Positions 1 to 11,181 of a stretch of DNA of 64,000 nucleotides are shown piece after piece. The translations under genes and the position numbers were made by a program. Below the pieces are notes generated by a model that was not told the DNA's origin, made no database searches, and was given only the letters and a program-made list of their open reading frames with translations. The stretch's first letter is position 1. The number at the start of each line of letters is the position of its first letter. This DNA is from Melieria omissa (lineage: Eukaryota; Arthropoda; Insecta; Diptera; Ulidiidae), in assembly GCA_963971225.1 (NCBI GenBank), contig OZ020269.1, positions 90,788,783 through 90,852,782 on the forward strand. The letters are read 5' to 3'.

Positions 1-1415
1 ACATACAGCTCATACATTTTTCGAATATCTAAGTCAGCACTTAGATACTTTCGACCTGAAGTGTGATCTGATCTCGTGTAATGGCTCTCACATGCTGGAA
101 AACTCAGAATATGTTCTCGTACCACTTTAATTTTTTCTTCATCTGTTTTTCTGGATGAACCAGCCATTTTGCCACGACCATCCGTTCCAGGTGTTTAGCA
201 TTTAAGACACGGCTTAATCTTCCGTTAGATATTTTGAAAGTATCCAAAAAAAAAGTTTTGCAAACAGAAACTTCTGAATTCCGTACATATATAGGGTGTT
301 TTTTAGAGGTTTGTTTTTCGAATAGAGATAAAACTGGCATTTTGTGGTCAAATCTGGCAACTATAATGTCATTTATGTTCAGTTTGGTTTGCCATTTCAT
401 CATGAACAGGTTGACAAAAGAACAACGCTTGCAAATCGTGCAAATTTATTTCGAAAATAATGGTTCAGTTCGCGAAGTTTACCGCAAGCTTCGTCCATTT
501 TATGGTCGACATAATCGTCCATCAGAGCAAAATCGGTCCATCCATCGGTTAACCATGGGTCGTTTTCGCACTACGTTTACTCTATGTGATAATACGCATC
601 CGCAGAGACGTCGAACAGTGCGCACCGAAGAAACAATTGCCGCTGTAGAGCAAAATGTTGAAGAGGACCCGAATGAATCGATTCGCCACCGTGCACAGCA
701 ATTGGAGCTTTGTCCATCAACTTTAAAAATTGGACCTGTAGAATTGGCTTTATTCGAGCCAGCCGCGGCGGCCACATGCCCGAAATCATATTTAAACATT
801 AATGGCATAAAATTATCCTTCCAATAAAGCCAAATTGATGGGCATTAAAACGATTTTCTTGATTTCCCTATAGATGAAACTTAAAACTGCATTTTCTCAC
901 ATATCCTTCGTAATTTCTGGGTCGTCTTTGTTGTATTGATTGTTTTCGAACCAAACCATACAGAAACAAATTCTGTTTTTCGAAACTTGCTAATTTCCAA
1001 AAAGAATCAAAATTAGCTTTCCTGTCTTCATATCCAATTCCATTTATACATTTTTTGGAACAAAGGCAATCGTTATTTTCGAAAAGTTTACCACTCACAT
1101 GCTTAGACTCTTTTGTTTCATATTCCTCTCCACTATTTATCTTCATTTTTCTTATATTTTGTGCATAATTACGTTGATTTCGTGTCCTCTTTCTTGATTT
1201 CATGTTGCTTTCTTCCATTTGTAAGGGTTCCGAATTCACTTTTAAAGTATGAACTGATTCATCTGAAGACGATATTAGTCTTATTCGTTTCCATTTTTTG
1301 GGAGCATTACTTATACATATTTCTTCGCCGTATAATGTCTACAATTAACTATAAATAGTACGTTTTTACATTAAAAGGATTACTTGATCATACCTGAACC
1401 GCTATCTGAAGACAT
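1..1415 (-). pseudogene. Relic ORF of a multicopy insect protein family, split by a transposon
   Basis: Reading right to left, codons from about 1320 to 873 give a basic segment (KSRKRTRNQRNYAQN), a cysteine cluster (CLCSKKC) and DSFWKLASFEKQNLFLYGL. After the 292-870 insert the frame resumes with YVRNSEVSVCKTFFLDT. After one frameshift near 120 it continues with FPACESHYTR and LDIRKMYELY to the window edge. This order (Cys cluster, FW, VCK.FF..T, ESHY, MY.LY) matches uncharacterised multicopy insect proteins I know from genome annotations, probably transposon-derived; the function is unknown. Removing the insert and one TA restores the frame exactly (H-L-Y-V-R). A possible small first exon (MSSDSGS) lies at about 1415-1393 with a GTATGA donor, but its phase does not join simply. 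The locus runs off the left edge. Confidence 0.6.
292..870 (+). mobile_element. Internally deleted Tc1/mariner-type element
   Basis: The element begins TAGGG and ends CCCTA, with a TA on each side (290-291 and 871-872). The plus-strand ORF from 403 (MNRLTKEQRLQIVQIYFENN) is the helix-turn-helix N-terminus of a Tc1/mariner-superfamily transposase, continuing through RRRTVRTEETIAAV to about LCPSTL. It is then fused by an internal deletion to the last codons of such a transposase in another frame (SRGGHMPEII, about 760-795). The whole DDE catalytic core is missing, so the copy is non-autonomous. Its terminal repeats are very short (about 7 bp). It sits inside the minus-strand relic ORF at 1-1415. 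Confidence 0.75.
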
Positions 1416-1639
1416 GACAAAATTACTAATTATTTTGCCAAACTTTGTGAACAGACTGACTTATACCACTATCAAAAAAAACAGTAATTGTATTTTGTTT
1501 ACCAACCAAAAAATAAACACATTTTATCGACTTAATTTTCATGGCATACTGCCAATCTCTTCAGATTATGTTATTTTATTAGGGTTTGATATGAAATAGC
1601 TGATAAACTAGATTTTTAAAATTTTTGACTTATACCACT

Positions 1640-2068
1640 TTCAAAATCAAGGGCTCATATAAGCTAGAAAATTTTACTCCGAAACACTCCGAAAAACTCC
1701 GAATGACTCCGAAACTGATGAAAAAGCATTTCACACATATAACAAGTAAATTGTTCAAAAATGTCCTAAACTTGAAAGAAAGAAACCGCAATACTCCAAA
1801 ATTAAATGTACACAAAAAAGCTATCTGAATAATTCTTAAATTTAACGATTTAACGAATTTAAAATTATGAAATATATAAATTTATAGTTCATTTAAGCTA
1901 AAAAAATTTACTCCGAAAAACTCCGAATTACTCCGAAACTTGATACAAAGTATTCCCACACACAAAACAAATAAAATGCTCTAAAATTAACTTCAAAGAA
2001 AGAAATTACAATACTCCAAAATTAAAAGTACACAAAAAAGCTATCCGAATAATTCTTAAATTTAACGA
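1640..2068. repeat. Direct duplication, about 220-235 bp, with ACTCCGAA clusters
   Basis: Two degenerate copies, about 1645-1850 and 1882-2068. Each begins with AGCTA(G/A)AAAA, then has three or four closely spaced ACTCCGAA motifs (1678-1712 and 1911-1938), then a shared tail including AATACTCCAAAATTAAA and GCTATC(T/C)GAATAATTC. No coding potential is seen. The motif is the reverse complement of the conserved motif in the 3990-5376 array. Confidence 0.8.
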
Positions 2069-2069
2069 C

Positions 2070-3985
2070 CATGACATAAATAGTGTCGCCCACTCATATC
2101 AATTGGGCGGCCATAACTTTTAAGCCAAAGTATGCAAACGCGTTATGGCAAGTGGCAAGCGAGCAATTGCAACATTTATGCATCGCTGCTGGCAATGCAA
2201 CGCATGTTATGCCACTTCTTTTTCTTCTTTCAGGCGCACATACTGCGCCACCCGTTTCCCGCTGGTGTTCGTGTATTTTTTGGCACGCACTTTTTTCGCT
2301 GCTGGTAATAAACTACAATTTTTGGTAGTTGCCATTTCCGACGAGGCCAATGATTAATGGCGGCTTGTTGAGTTGATTTCAGTGCGTTCGGCGCTGATAA
2401 TTTTCACAAGAAAAAAAAGAAACAACAACTACTGTTACTACCACAGTGCGTGTGTGTTTGTGTGTGTGTGTGTGTCTGGTCAGCAACTGAACGTTGCATA
2501 TTGGCAACACTGGCAACTTTTGCTCTATAACTGCTTGTTTTTACAAACAACAACAATTACAATAGTATTGTTGCAGTTTCAACAATATTGTGTTGTCGTT
2601 GTTGTTATTGTTGTCGTTGTAACGCAGCAATTGTTATTTTGATAAATTATTACGCGCCCGAAGTCCTTGAATTGTTCTTTTGGCCGTCGACTTCGCCGCT
2701 TGGTATATCAACAACAGCCATTGCAGCAACACCAACAGCAACAATAACAAAACGCTGCCTCATCTCTGCAGCTCATTCATATGACTGTTCATACACAAAA
2801 CAGACGACGCCGCCAATCCCCGAATGTACCCCACTTTTATTCAACTGCTTTTCAGCTTCACGCTGGGCGGCCATCTTCCAACTCGCTCGCCGAGTGCTGC
2901 GGGGTTCGTGCAAGGACAAGAGAAATATGGCAAATGGCAACAGTATTTTCGAGTGGAAAGTGGGGGCAGGAGGGACGAAAGTAATAGGGCAGTGTAGTAA
3001 ATAAATTATGCTTAAAAACTGCACACAACAACAACTGTGCGGAGTGTGAGGACGCGGGCAATGCACCAGCAGCAGCAGCAGCACAGATCCTGGACCAAAA
3101 ATATGCACACAAGTCGACAACAACAGCAATGAAAGTCATTTAAAATGTGTATACAAAAAACATATCTGAGAAGCTTGAAAACGGAAACGGAAATGCCAAG
3201 TGGTGTTGCCATAGGCGCTGTTTTGGCGTATGTGGAGCGACACAATCAGAAAGTTACTATTGGGTTATAGGGAAGAAGCTGAACGTGGTTAGTATAAATG
3301 GGAAAAGTTAAGTGAAATCAGTTAGCAGCAACTATCAGTTAAATTTGCAAACAAGTTACAACTTGAGAGCAGAAAATATTTCGTTTAGAGAGTATTTTGC
3401 TTAACTAGAACTCGAAAACTGATGGGAGAAAATGTTCATTTTCATTCATTCCTTGTGCGGTTGCAAAAATTATAATTTATATTTATTATTTTTGTTATAT
3501 TATTTGTTTATTCTTGTTGACAGCATTTAAAATACATACAAATTTGACCCAAATAAATTATGTAAAAGACACTTGCAATGCATCGTGCATATTAAATACA
3601 ACTCTGGCCTTTCCTCTCACTTCCTACACGACCGATTGTGGTCTTGTAAAAGAAGCTTTTGGAAGGCGAGCAAAATAGCAAATTCCATAGGTATAAAAAA
3701 AAAAGTGATAAATAAATTTTGGCGAATGTGTCGTGCGTGGGTGTTAAAAGCGAAAAATTGTCGCATGACATTTGATGCATTTGTGCGTGTGGCAAATTGC
3801 TTTTGTTGCTGCATTCATTGTTGTTGCCGTTGTTTTTGTGGTGAAAAAAACACTTCATTCACTCTTCAAAAATGAAAATGGAAAAAAATGCAATGGAGAT
3901 TTTTATTGTTGTTGTTTTTGTACTGACAAAACAAATTTGATAATTTTGAAACAAATTTAAAATATTGCGAACTTCAAACTCAGCA
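2070..3985. other. Intronic sequence, microsatellite-rich
   Basis: No gene found. It contains a (TG)n tract at about 2450-2476, GTT/CAA triplet runs at 2585-2635 and about 2708-2745, CAG repeats at 3067-3084 and GTT-rich runs near 3795-3840 and 3900-3925. Open frames here are Cys/Phe/Val-rich translations of those simple repeats and have no recognisable domain. Confidence 0.7.
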
Positions 3986-3989
3986 TCCT

Positions 3990-5376
3990 GTGCATTCGGA
4001 GTAACTATTTATTTTCATATCTTTGCATTTTAAAATATTTATTGCTTCAAAACGAGCATCAGAAGCTTTCGGAGTAATTTGTAGGACAAATATTTAAATT
4101 TCTCGGCATTTAAAAATAGTTAAATCTTCAAAAGCCGCATGAGGTCTTTTCGGAGTAATGTTTGACTTGATCTAACTGTCGGTTTTGTGTAGTGAAGGTT
4201 TTTACTTGTTTTAGAGAAACCATTTTAAGATATTTAGAACTTCAAAACCAGCATCAGATGCTTTCGGAGTAACATTTAAGCACAATTTGTTTGCATTTTT
4301 AAGTTCTTAAAGCTTCAAAAATAGCATCAGCTCCTATCAGAGTAATTTTGATTGCAATTTGTTGGCATTTTAAAGTTTTTTAGAGCTTCAAAAACACCAT
4401 CTTGTGTTTTCGGAGTAATTTTTAAGATAACAATTTTTTTAGCACTGCATTATTCTTCACACTTAGAGCTTACACAACATAATATTCTGTTTTCGGAGTA
4501 ATTTTTAGCACAAATATTTCAGTATCGCTTCATTTTATAATATTTAGAGCATCACAAGAGGATATTATGCTTTCGGAGTCGTTTTTAACACATTATTTTG
4601 CAGTTTCAAGTTCTTAGAGCTCCAGAAACAGCAGAATGTGATTTCGGAGTAAATCTTAGCATACATTTTTCAATAGTGCTGCATTTTGTAAAGCCTCAAA
4701 ACAGCATCAAGTACTTTCGGAGTAACATTTTAGCACAATTTGTTTGCATTTTTAAGTTCTTAGAGCTTCAAAAATAGCATCAGGTCCTATCAGAGTAATT
4801 TTGATTGCAATTTTTTGGCATTTTAAAGTTTTTTAGAGCTTCAAAAACACCATCTTGTGTTTTCGGAGTAATTTTTAAGACAAATATTTGTTTAGCACTT
4901 TACAGTTTAGAGCTTACACAACATAATATTCTGTTTTCGGAGTAGTTTTTAGCACAAATATTTCAGTATCGCTTCTTTTTATAATATTTAGAGCATCACA
5001 AGAGGATATTATGCTTTCGGAGTAGTTTTTAACACATTATTTTGCAGTTTAAAGTTCTTAGAGCTTCGGAAACAGCACAATGTGATTTAGCAGTAAATTT
5101 TTTAATTTTTTTAAATATTAGGAGTTTCAAAAACGGCAATTGATGGCTTTCACAGTAATTTTTGGTACACATTTTCTGCATTTCGAAGTTCTTAGAGCCT
5201 CAAAACAGAATCATGTACCTTCGGAGTAAAATTTTAGCACAATTTGTTTCCATTTTTATGTTTTTAAAGCTTCAGAAAGGGCATCCAGTGCAATCGGAGT
5301 AGTTTTTATTGCAATTTGTTTGCATTTTAAAGTTCCAAGTGCTCCCAAAATAGCATCATGAACTTTCGGAGTAATT
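3990..5376. repeat. Tandem satellite array, about 73-bp unit, with conserved TTTCGGAGTAA
   Basis: About 19 units anchored by TTTCGGAGTAA or close variants, starting near 3993, 4067, 4148, 4262, 4335, 4408, 4491, 4571, 4642, 4714, 4788, 4861, 4934, 5014, 5086, 5148, 5219, 5292 and 5364. Most spacings are 71-74 bp, some 80-83, with one gap of 114. Units carry AGAGCTTCAAAA and GCATCA upstream of the motif and a TTTGCATTTTAAAG-like segment after it. Units 4262-4642 recur at 4714-5086 with the same variants in the same order (for example TATCAGAGTAA at 4335 and 4788). This is a six-unit higher-order repeat of about 443-453 bp. No ORF. Confidence 0.92.
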
Positions 5377-7250
5377 TTTAGTGAGCTTATTATTGGAAAA
5401 AATAGTTTTTAATCAGAACTTGTATAATTTATCATTTTGAATAGCAATGAGACGTAGTTTTTCTATAGGAATTTTTAAGATTTGTACATTGAAACCTTCT
5501 GATTTTGATTTGAGAAGAACTCATTTCCATGAATATGTAACTGGATTTCCGGATTTCAGGCCATATTAAGGAAGCACCCTCCCAGCTTTTAAAAGGTTGA
5601 CTTACCTGTAGTCTAATCTGATACTAAGTATACAATTTTCAAGTGCGCTTACCTGAAAAATACAAAAAGAAAAAACAAAATTAACTATGAACAGTTGAGT
5701 TTTGATTCAAATATTTCAATATTTCATATTACTTTCTTCAATAAATTATACAATTCATTCATTCTGTTCCCACAAAATGACAACCAAATATCACTTCACT
5801 ATCATACAATATCACTGCACTATCATACAATTTCATGGCACTTCAAGCAAACTTTTCGGTGCATACTTTTAGGCTTTTTTCATACCACTGCATAGAGATA
5901 ATTGAATTGCCAGCAAGTTGCTGCTTACTGCTCTTCTTTCGTTGCCCGAAGAGCCACACTGCCATCATATCAATAAAATAAACATAAAAGAACTTTTAAG
6001 AATTTCCTTGCTTTCAGCAAAATCAGCAGAATTCCTGTCATATAGCAAAAAATTGATATGCAGATGTTTCGAGTGCACGAAGTTCCCTTCTTCGTGCACT
6101 GCGTCAATGCCTCACACGCGGCCAGCCAATGTGCATTTGTGGCACTTTAACACGTGCAGCAACAGGACAAGAGACAGCCCGCACAGGCGACAACATTTTG
6201 TATTTTAATAATAACAACAACAACAACAACAACAGAAGGGACACGGAAAGCAACGTATTGTTTGCACTTGCAAACTCACCCCGTGTAGGCAGTACAACTT
6301 TTTAGTCTTCGTTTAACGCTTAACAATTTGCCCTGCAAAAACAAAACTAAATGAAAATAACAACAAAAACAATAACAAAAACAAAAACACTTGTTAATGC
6401 AAGCGGCAATGGCTTCATTGCACGCGCAAGGATTCAACGCAACGCAACACCAACACTGGGCTGTTATTGTTTTTGTGTCGACTACGGCGCATGAAGACAA
6501 AAGTGTGAGTGTTGCTCATACGCCCCCATGGGCGCACTTCAAGTGGCAAGTGTTGAAGTGCCGCAGCAGCGGACAGACGAGCGTTGTATGGATGGAAGGA
6601 AAGCAGGAAGTGTGCAATGAATGGGAGGTCATGACTGTGCAGGGAAGGAACAGTGAGATAGAGAGAAAGAGAGACCAAATAAACGAGCGCTGGAAATTAA
6701 ATGTGTTCGAACATAAAAATTTGCTGCAACCAGTAAATAGAAGGCAATTAAACCCTTTGTCAGGGCATGCGGCAAAATGTTTGTATAAAGGGTGTGGCAT
6801 GAAAATTTACAGTTTACATAAAGAATAAACGAAGGCGGAATTAAACGAAAATCAGCAAAGGGCAAAAAGGCGAAATGAAAAACGAACAAACTGAATTTAC
6901 TACTTAAACAAATTTGTGTGGTTGCACTTAACCTTTGTTGGTGTTGTTGTAATGCCATCGTTGCAATTTAGTATTGTTGTTGTTGTTGTTTCCATTGTCA
7001 TTGTCTCCAAGGAAACGGATATATTACAGCAATGGAAAAATATAGCAAGTAAAGAGGGTTGCATTTTTTAAATTTTTATTGTTGTTGTTATTGTCTTGAA
7101 AATATCTGGTACGTGTTAATTACACGAAAACTGACAGAGCAACACTGAGACAATAGTCAGTGAAACAAGAGTATTCTGAAACACATAAGTGTGCATTAAG
7201 GGTGATAAATATATCATTCATTCATTCAGAATATTCATTCGAAATATTCT
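5377..7250. other. Intronic sequence without recognised genes
   Basis: Contains a short direct repeat of CACT(T/G)CACTATCATACAAT at 5790-5832, CAA triplet runs at 6212-6234 and 6360-6390, and GTT runs at 6972-6992 and 7078-7092. ORFs up to 145 codons here (for example 6391-6828) match no known domain and overlap on both strands. I treat them as chance. Confidence 0.6.
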
Positions 7251-7255
7251 CCTCT

Positions 7256-7890
7256 TTATTCAATACACTTGTTACATCGATTTAATAGTGATTCAAACGC
7301 GTGTTCCACCTCATTTTTCGGAATTTCCTCCAGTGCCCTCGTCGAAGCCCGTTGTGTGGTTTGAATGTCATCAAAAAAGCATCCTTTCAACTTCAATTTC
7401 AGTTTCGGGAACAAGGAGAAGTCGCACGGTGCCAAATCAGGTGAATACGGCGGATGATTCAACACACAGACCTCATTCCGAGCCAAAAATTGACGAACAA
7501 TGAGTGCTGTGTGACTAGGTGCATTACTGTGCAACAGAGACCAACTTTTTGGATCGCGCTATTATGGTCGAATACGACTGATTCTGGCCATCAAACGCTT
7601 CAAAACTTCGAGGTAATATGCGGCACTCGACCACTTGACCAGTTGAAACAAATTCTTTGTGGATAATTTCTTTGCTATCGAAGAATGTGATGAGCATGGT
7701 TTTGATTTTTGATGGAACTTTCGTGTTTTTTAGCTTTTGGTGAGTTTTTTGATTTCCATTCCGCACTTTGACGCTTGGTTTCTGGATGGGATTGGAAACA
7801 CCATGTTTCATCACCAGTAACAATTGTTTTCAGGAAGTTTGGATCATTTTCTGCGGCTGCAACGATGTCTGTAGAATGACTGACTCTCAT
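7256..7890 (-). mobile_element. 5'-truncated mariner-family transposase relic
   Basis: Reading on the minus strand from 7890: NDPNFLKTIVTGDETWCFQ (first catalytic Asp present in GDETW), then in a shifted frame LITFFDSKEIIHKEFV, then LLHSNAPSHTALIVRQF and HPPYSPDLAPCDF, ending at LNRCNKCIE. The order and motifs are those of a DD34D mariner transposase. The second catalytic Asp, normally in HDNAP, reads Ser here. At least two frameshifts separate the segments. The N-terminal helix-turn-helix and both terminal repeats are missing. Confidence 0.85.
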
Positions 7891-7899
7891 GAATTTTTG

Positions 7900-8365
7900 C
7901 TAAAATTTCAACATCAAACGAAAACGTGTTTTGTAAAATGAACTTTAACAAATATTAAATGTCAACCAAATGTCATTAAATTCTGAAGGTTAGTAGAGGA
8001 AGGTTAAGGCTTCAAAACGCATGTTCTCGCACATAGATAGTGCACTGGGTTGCTGAGATATGGTTCGAGTATTAATACATAATTGTTGCACTGTGTATTT
8101 TCTTAATTTTGAAAATTTCGTATGTTCTTGTTTTTATTTATTATTTCATTTTCTAATATTTTCAAATATTTTATGTTTTTTTTTGCAAATGTGGCTTCTC
8201 CAAATTAAGCGAATTTCTAAAGTGTAAAACTACATTTTGGTACTAAAAAAAACAAAAAATTTAAAAATTAAACAAATATTTGCAAAGTTTTTAAGGAACT
8301 AAAAAAATTGAAAAAATTTTATAATTAACAATAAAAAAAGCACTGCGTAAAAATAAACAAAATTA
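7900..8365. other. AT-rich intronic spacer
   Basis: No gene or clear repeat boundary seen. It becomes A/T homopolymer-rich from about 8090. Confidence 0.5.
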
Positions 8366-8369
8366 AAAT

Positions 8370-8930
8370 TTTTTAACTCCAACAAATATTTAGGTATTTG
8401 TAATTGTTTTAATTTTTACGTTATCTAACAAAATTCAAACAAATGCATAGTTTTAATTTTTTTTAATTTTAATATTTTGTTTTTTCATAATTTTGAATTT
8501 GTAAAATTAAAAAAAAATTAATTAAAATAATTAACAAAAAATAAAAAAACATAAAAAACAATATAAATTAAACATAAAATTAAAATTTTAAAACTCGTTT
8601 AAATATTTAAATATTTTGATCCGCTTTTATTATTTAAGTTTTCGTACAATTATCCGTTACATGCATAGTTTTTAAATTTGTGCAGTTTTAGTATTTTTTT
8701 TATAGTTTTGAATTTGTAAAATTAAAGAAAAATTAAAGGAAAATACACATGAAAATAAATGAAAAAAAAAACATGTAAGAAATAAACATATAAGCAATTT
8801 TAAAAACCAAATAAATATAAAAATATTTTGATTTCCGTCAATAAATGCATAGTTTTTAAGTTTTCTTAATTTACATTTTTTGCTTTTTTATATTTTTTAA
8901 TATTTAAATTTGAACATTTGTACTTAAAAT
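8370..8930. repeat. Degenerate AT-rich tandem repeat, about 190-220 bp
   Basis: Three imperfect copies are marked by ATGCATAGTTTT at about 8442, 8660 and 8845. Each is preceded by AAATATTTnnnTATTTTG-like sequence. The first two are followed by TTTTGAATTTGTAAAATTAAA. Very low complexity; no coding potential. Confidence 0.6.
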
Positions 8931-8934
8931 CTTT

Positions 8935-10120
8935 GTAGCATAGTTCAGACTGCCACCTCAAGGCGGCTCCTGAAAATGTTATCCTTAATAGAAATCATCC
9001 TTAAACGTGTTCGAAAGTCCCCCGCATGCATTAAATTTTATGGCAGCAAATTTTGTCAGCTTCTGCGATACGATTTTTCAGTGCTGGCACTTAAAAATGT
9101 CCTCGTACGCATATCCTGACATGTCATCGGGCTGACATTTCGTCAGTTGGAACTTTCCCATTGCCACGCGAACGCGTCACCCGCACACACACACACACAC
9201 ACAACGACCACTCATTGAAGACCGTCCGACGCAAACAGTGCACGACACAAAGCATTAAACGCATTTCCGGCTTTCGTTCGCCAAGCGACTTCCGTTTCAT
9301 GTCTGCTTGCCATTGCAAGCAGCGAAATGCTTAAAAGGATTTTTATTAGCGACGCCTTTCATTAAAATAATAAAAGAAAAACGCAGCAGAAAGCATCAAG
9401 CAGAAAAAATGCAAGAACTGCAACATGCAAGAGGAGGGCGAAAGCGTCAGCAAGTGGGCGTCTGCGGCGCTGGGGCGGAGCGCAGCAGCTGAGGGCCCAT
9501 AAAAGTGTGCAGTGGCAAATGTGTTATGCTTGCATTATTATCCTTGCATAACGTGCTGTCACCCGCAAACATACATAGATAAAGACACGTGCACACACAC
9601 ACAGACGTACACGCACTTACACAGATGTGCATGCGGACGCGGACACAGTCGCGTATTCACTCACGAACAGCGAGATTGTTCTGGCTGTTACGTGGAAGCG
9701 CTGCTGCAAGTCGACAATGCGCACGCAGTGCTGCGTGCGTCATAAAAAAAAACGTTGCCGCTTTTCTCCTGTCGGTGCTCACTACAATGCCGAAGCAAAA
9801 ATGTGAAGAAGCTAAAAGCAATAAAAAAAAAATTAAAAATGAACAAGAAGACACTGCACCCCGTGCAGTCGTGCTGGGTGTACAACTTGATGGCTCTTCT
9901 GCGTTGAGGACATAATGAGAAGATGTCGAGGAGGCGATGGTCGGGGAGAGGAGGGAGCAGATATGTGAAGACAGTGTAGGAATGTAGAAGCAGAAAAAGA
10001 TTGTAGAAAGATTGTAGAAGAGATGAAATGGGAAATTAAAATGGCAAACGAAGGAAAGTAGAGGAAAATTATGACATAAAAGAAGTGAGAAAGGGGAAAA
10101 TTGAAGCAAGGAGTAGATGA
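8935..10120. other. Intronic sequence with (CA)n tracts
   Basis: No gene recognised. (CA)n at 9183-9203 and CA-rich sequence at 9590-9625. A purine-rich stretch of GAAG/AGAAA repeats begins near 9915. Overlapping ORFs on both strands are low complexity. Confidence 0.6.
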
Positions 10121-10125
10121 AAAGT

Positions 10126-10420
10126 TTAAGAGAGAAAATTAAATTAAAAAAATCAAATATACTAAATTTTGTTAGCTAGAAAACATAAGAAGAATGGCCA
10201 AGGAAAACTAAAGCGTCGAGAAAGTGATAAATTAGAGAGAGAAAAATCAATTCAACTGACGAGATGCCCTAAACTTTGGTAACTAAATAGAAAACATAAG
10301 AAGAATGGTTACGGAAAACTAAAGCATCGAGGAGGTCAGAAATTAGAGAAAGCATAGTAAATTAAAAAAAAAATCAGATAAACCAAATTTTGGTAGCTAG
10401 AAACCATATGAAGAACTAAA
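10126..10420. repeat. Tandem repeat, about 110-bp unit, 2.5-3 copies
   Basis: Copies are marked by GAAAACATAAGAAGAATGG at about 10179 and 10290 and by GAAACCATATGAAGAA near 10401. They share the preceding AAA(T/C)TTTGGTAGCTAG-like segment and the following GGAAAACTAAAGC(G/A)TCGAG. No ORF. Confidence 0.75.
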
Positions 10421-10663
10421 GAGCTTTTCCAAAGCGTCAATTGAACTTTGACGTTGAAACTCTGGTAACATTTTGACTCAAAGTTTATTTAAAGTTTATT
10501 TTACAAATTTGATTGCCCTTTGAGGAACTTTAATTAACCCTTATGTATTTGATGGCGTACCCAGGTACTCAAATCGAATTTTAAAAACACTTTGAGGGCT
10601 TTAAAACTAAATAGAAACGGTAAAATTTCATTCATTGCGAACAAAAAGTTAGAATTTGGTATA

Positions 10664-10885
10664 GTGTACCGGGTACTGGGTTAACCGAGTACCGGGTACT
10701 GGCTTAGCCGGGTACCGAGTACTGGCTTACCCGGGCACCGGGTACTGGCTTACCCGGGTACCGAGTACTGGCTTACCCGGGGACCGGGTACTGGCTTACC
10801 CGGGCACCGGGTACTGGCTTACCCGGGTACTGGCATACCCGGTTCCGGGTACTGGCTTACCCGGGTACTGGTCATGATGAGGTCA
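10664..10885. repeat. GC-rich 23-bp minisatellite
   Basis: About nine imperfect units based on GGCTTACCCGGG(T/C)ACCG(G/A)GTACT (23 bp, cut here into motif parts). Units are rich in self-complementary CCCGGG, GGTACC and ACCCGGGT. The ends are degenerate (GGGTTAACCGAG on the left; a shortened unit on the right). It stands out sharply from the A/T-rich surroundings. No coding potential is inferred. Confidence 0.9.
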
Positions 10886-11181
10886 TCACACGGGTCAGTG
10901 TGTTTTTCAGCACACACACTAGGGTTAAGTAATATTTAAAATATTTTTAAACAAAATTATAGTTCAACCGAAAAATCAATTCAACAAACTATAATGAAAT
11001 GCAAGTAAGGCAGTTTGGTTGCTGATCCAGCAGTTCCTTTAAGCGTGAATTTTGCTGCTGTTGCTGAAGACCCAAACTTCGCAAAACCAGAATGGCAAAT
11101 TGGAAATTTTAATGTTGCTGTTGCTGAAAGTTTGGCTAAACACACATTTCAAGCGGATGGCGATAGAAGTAGATCGGTGTT

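Noticed and set aside
1388..1415. Confident first exon (MSSDSGS) for the relic ORF at 1-1415
   Set aside because: The donor looks good but no acceptor joins it in the correct phase with a convincing pyrimidine tract; kept only as a possibility.
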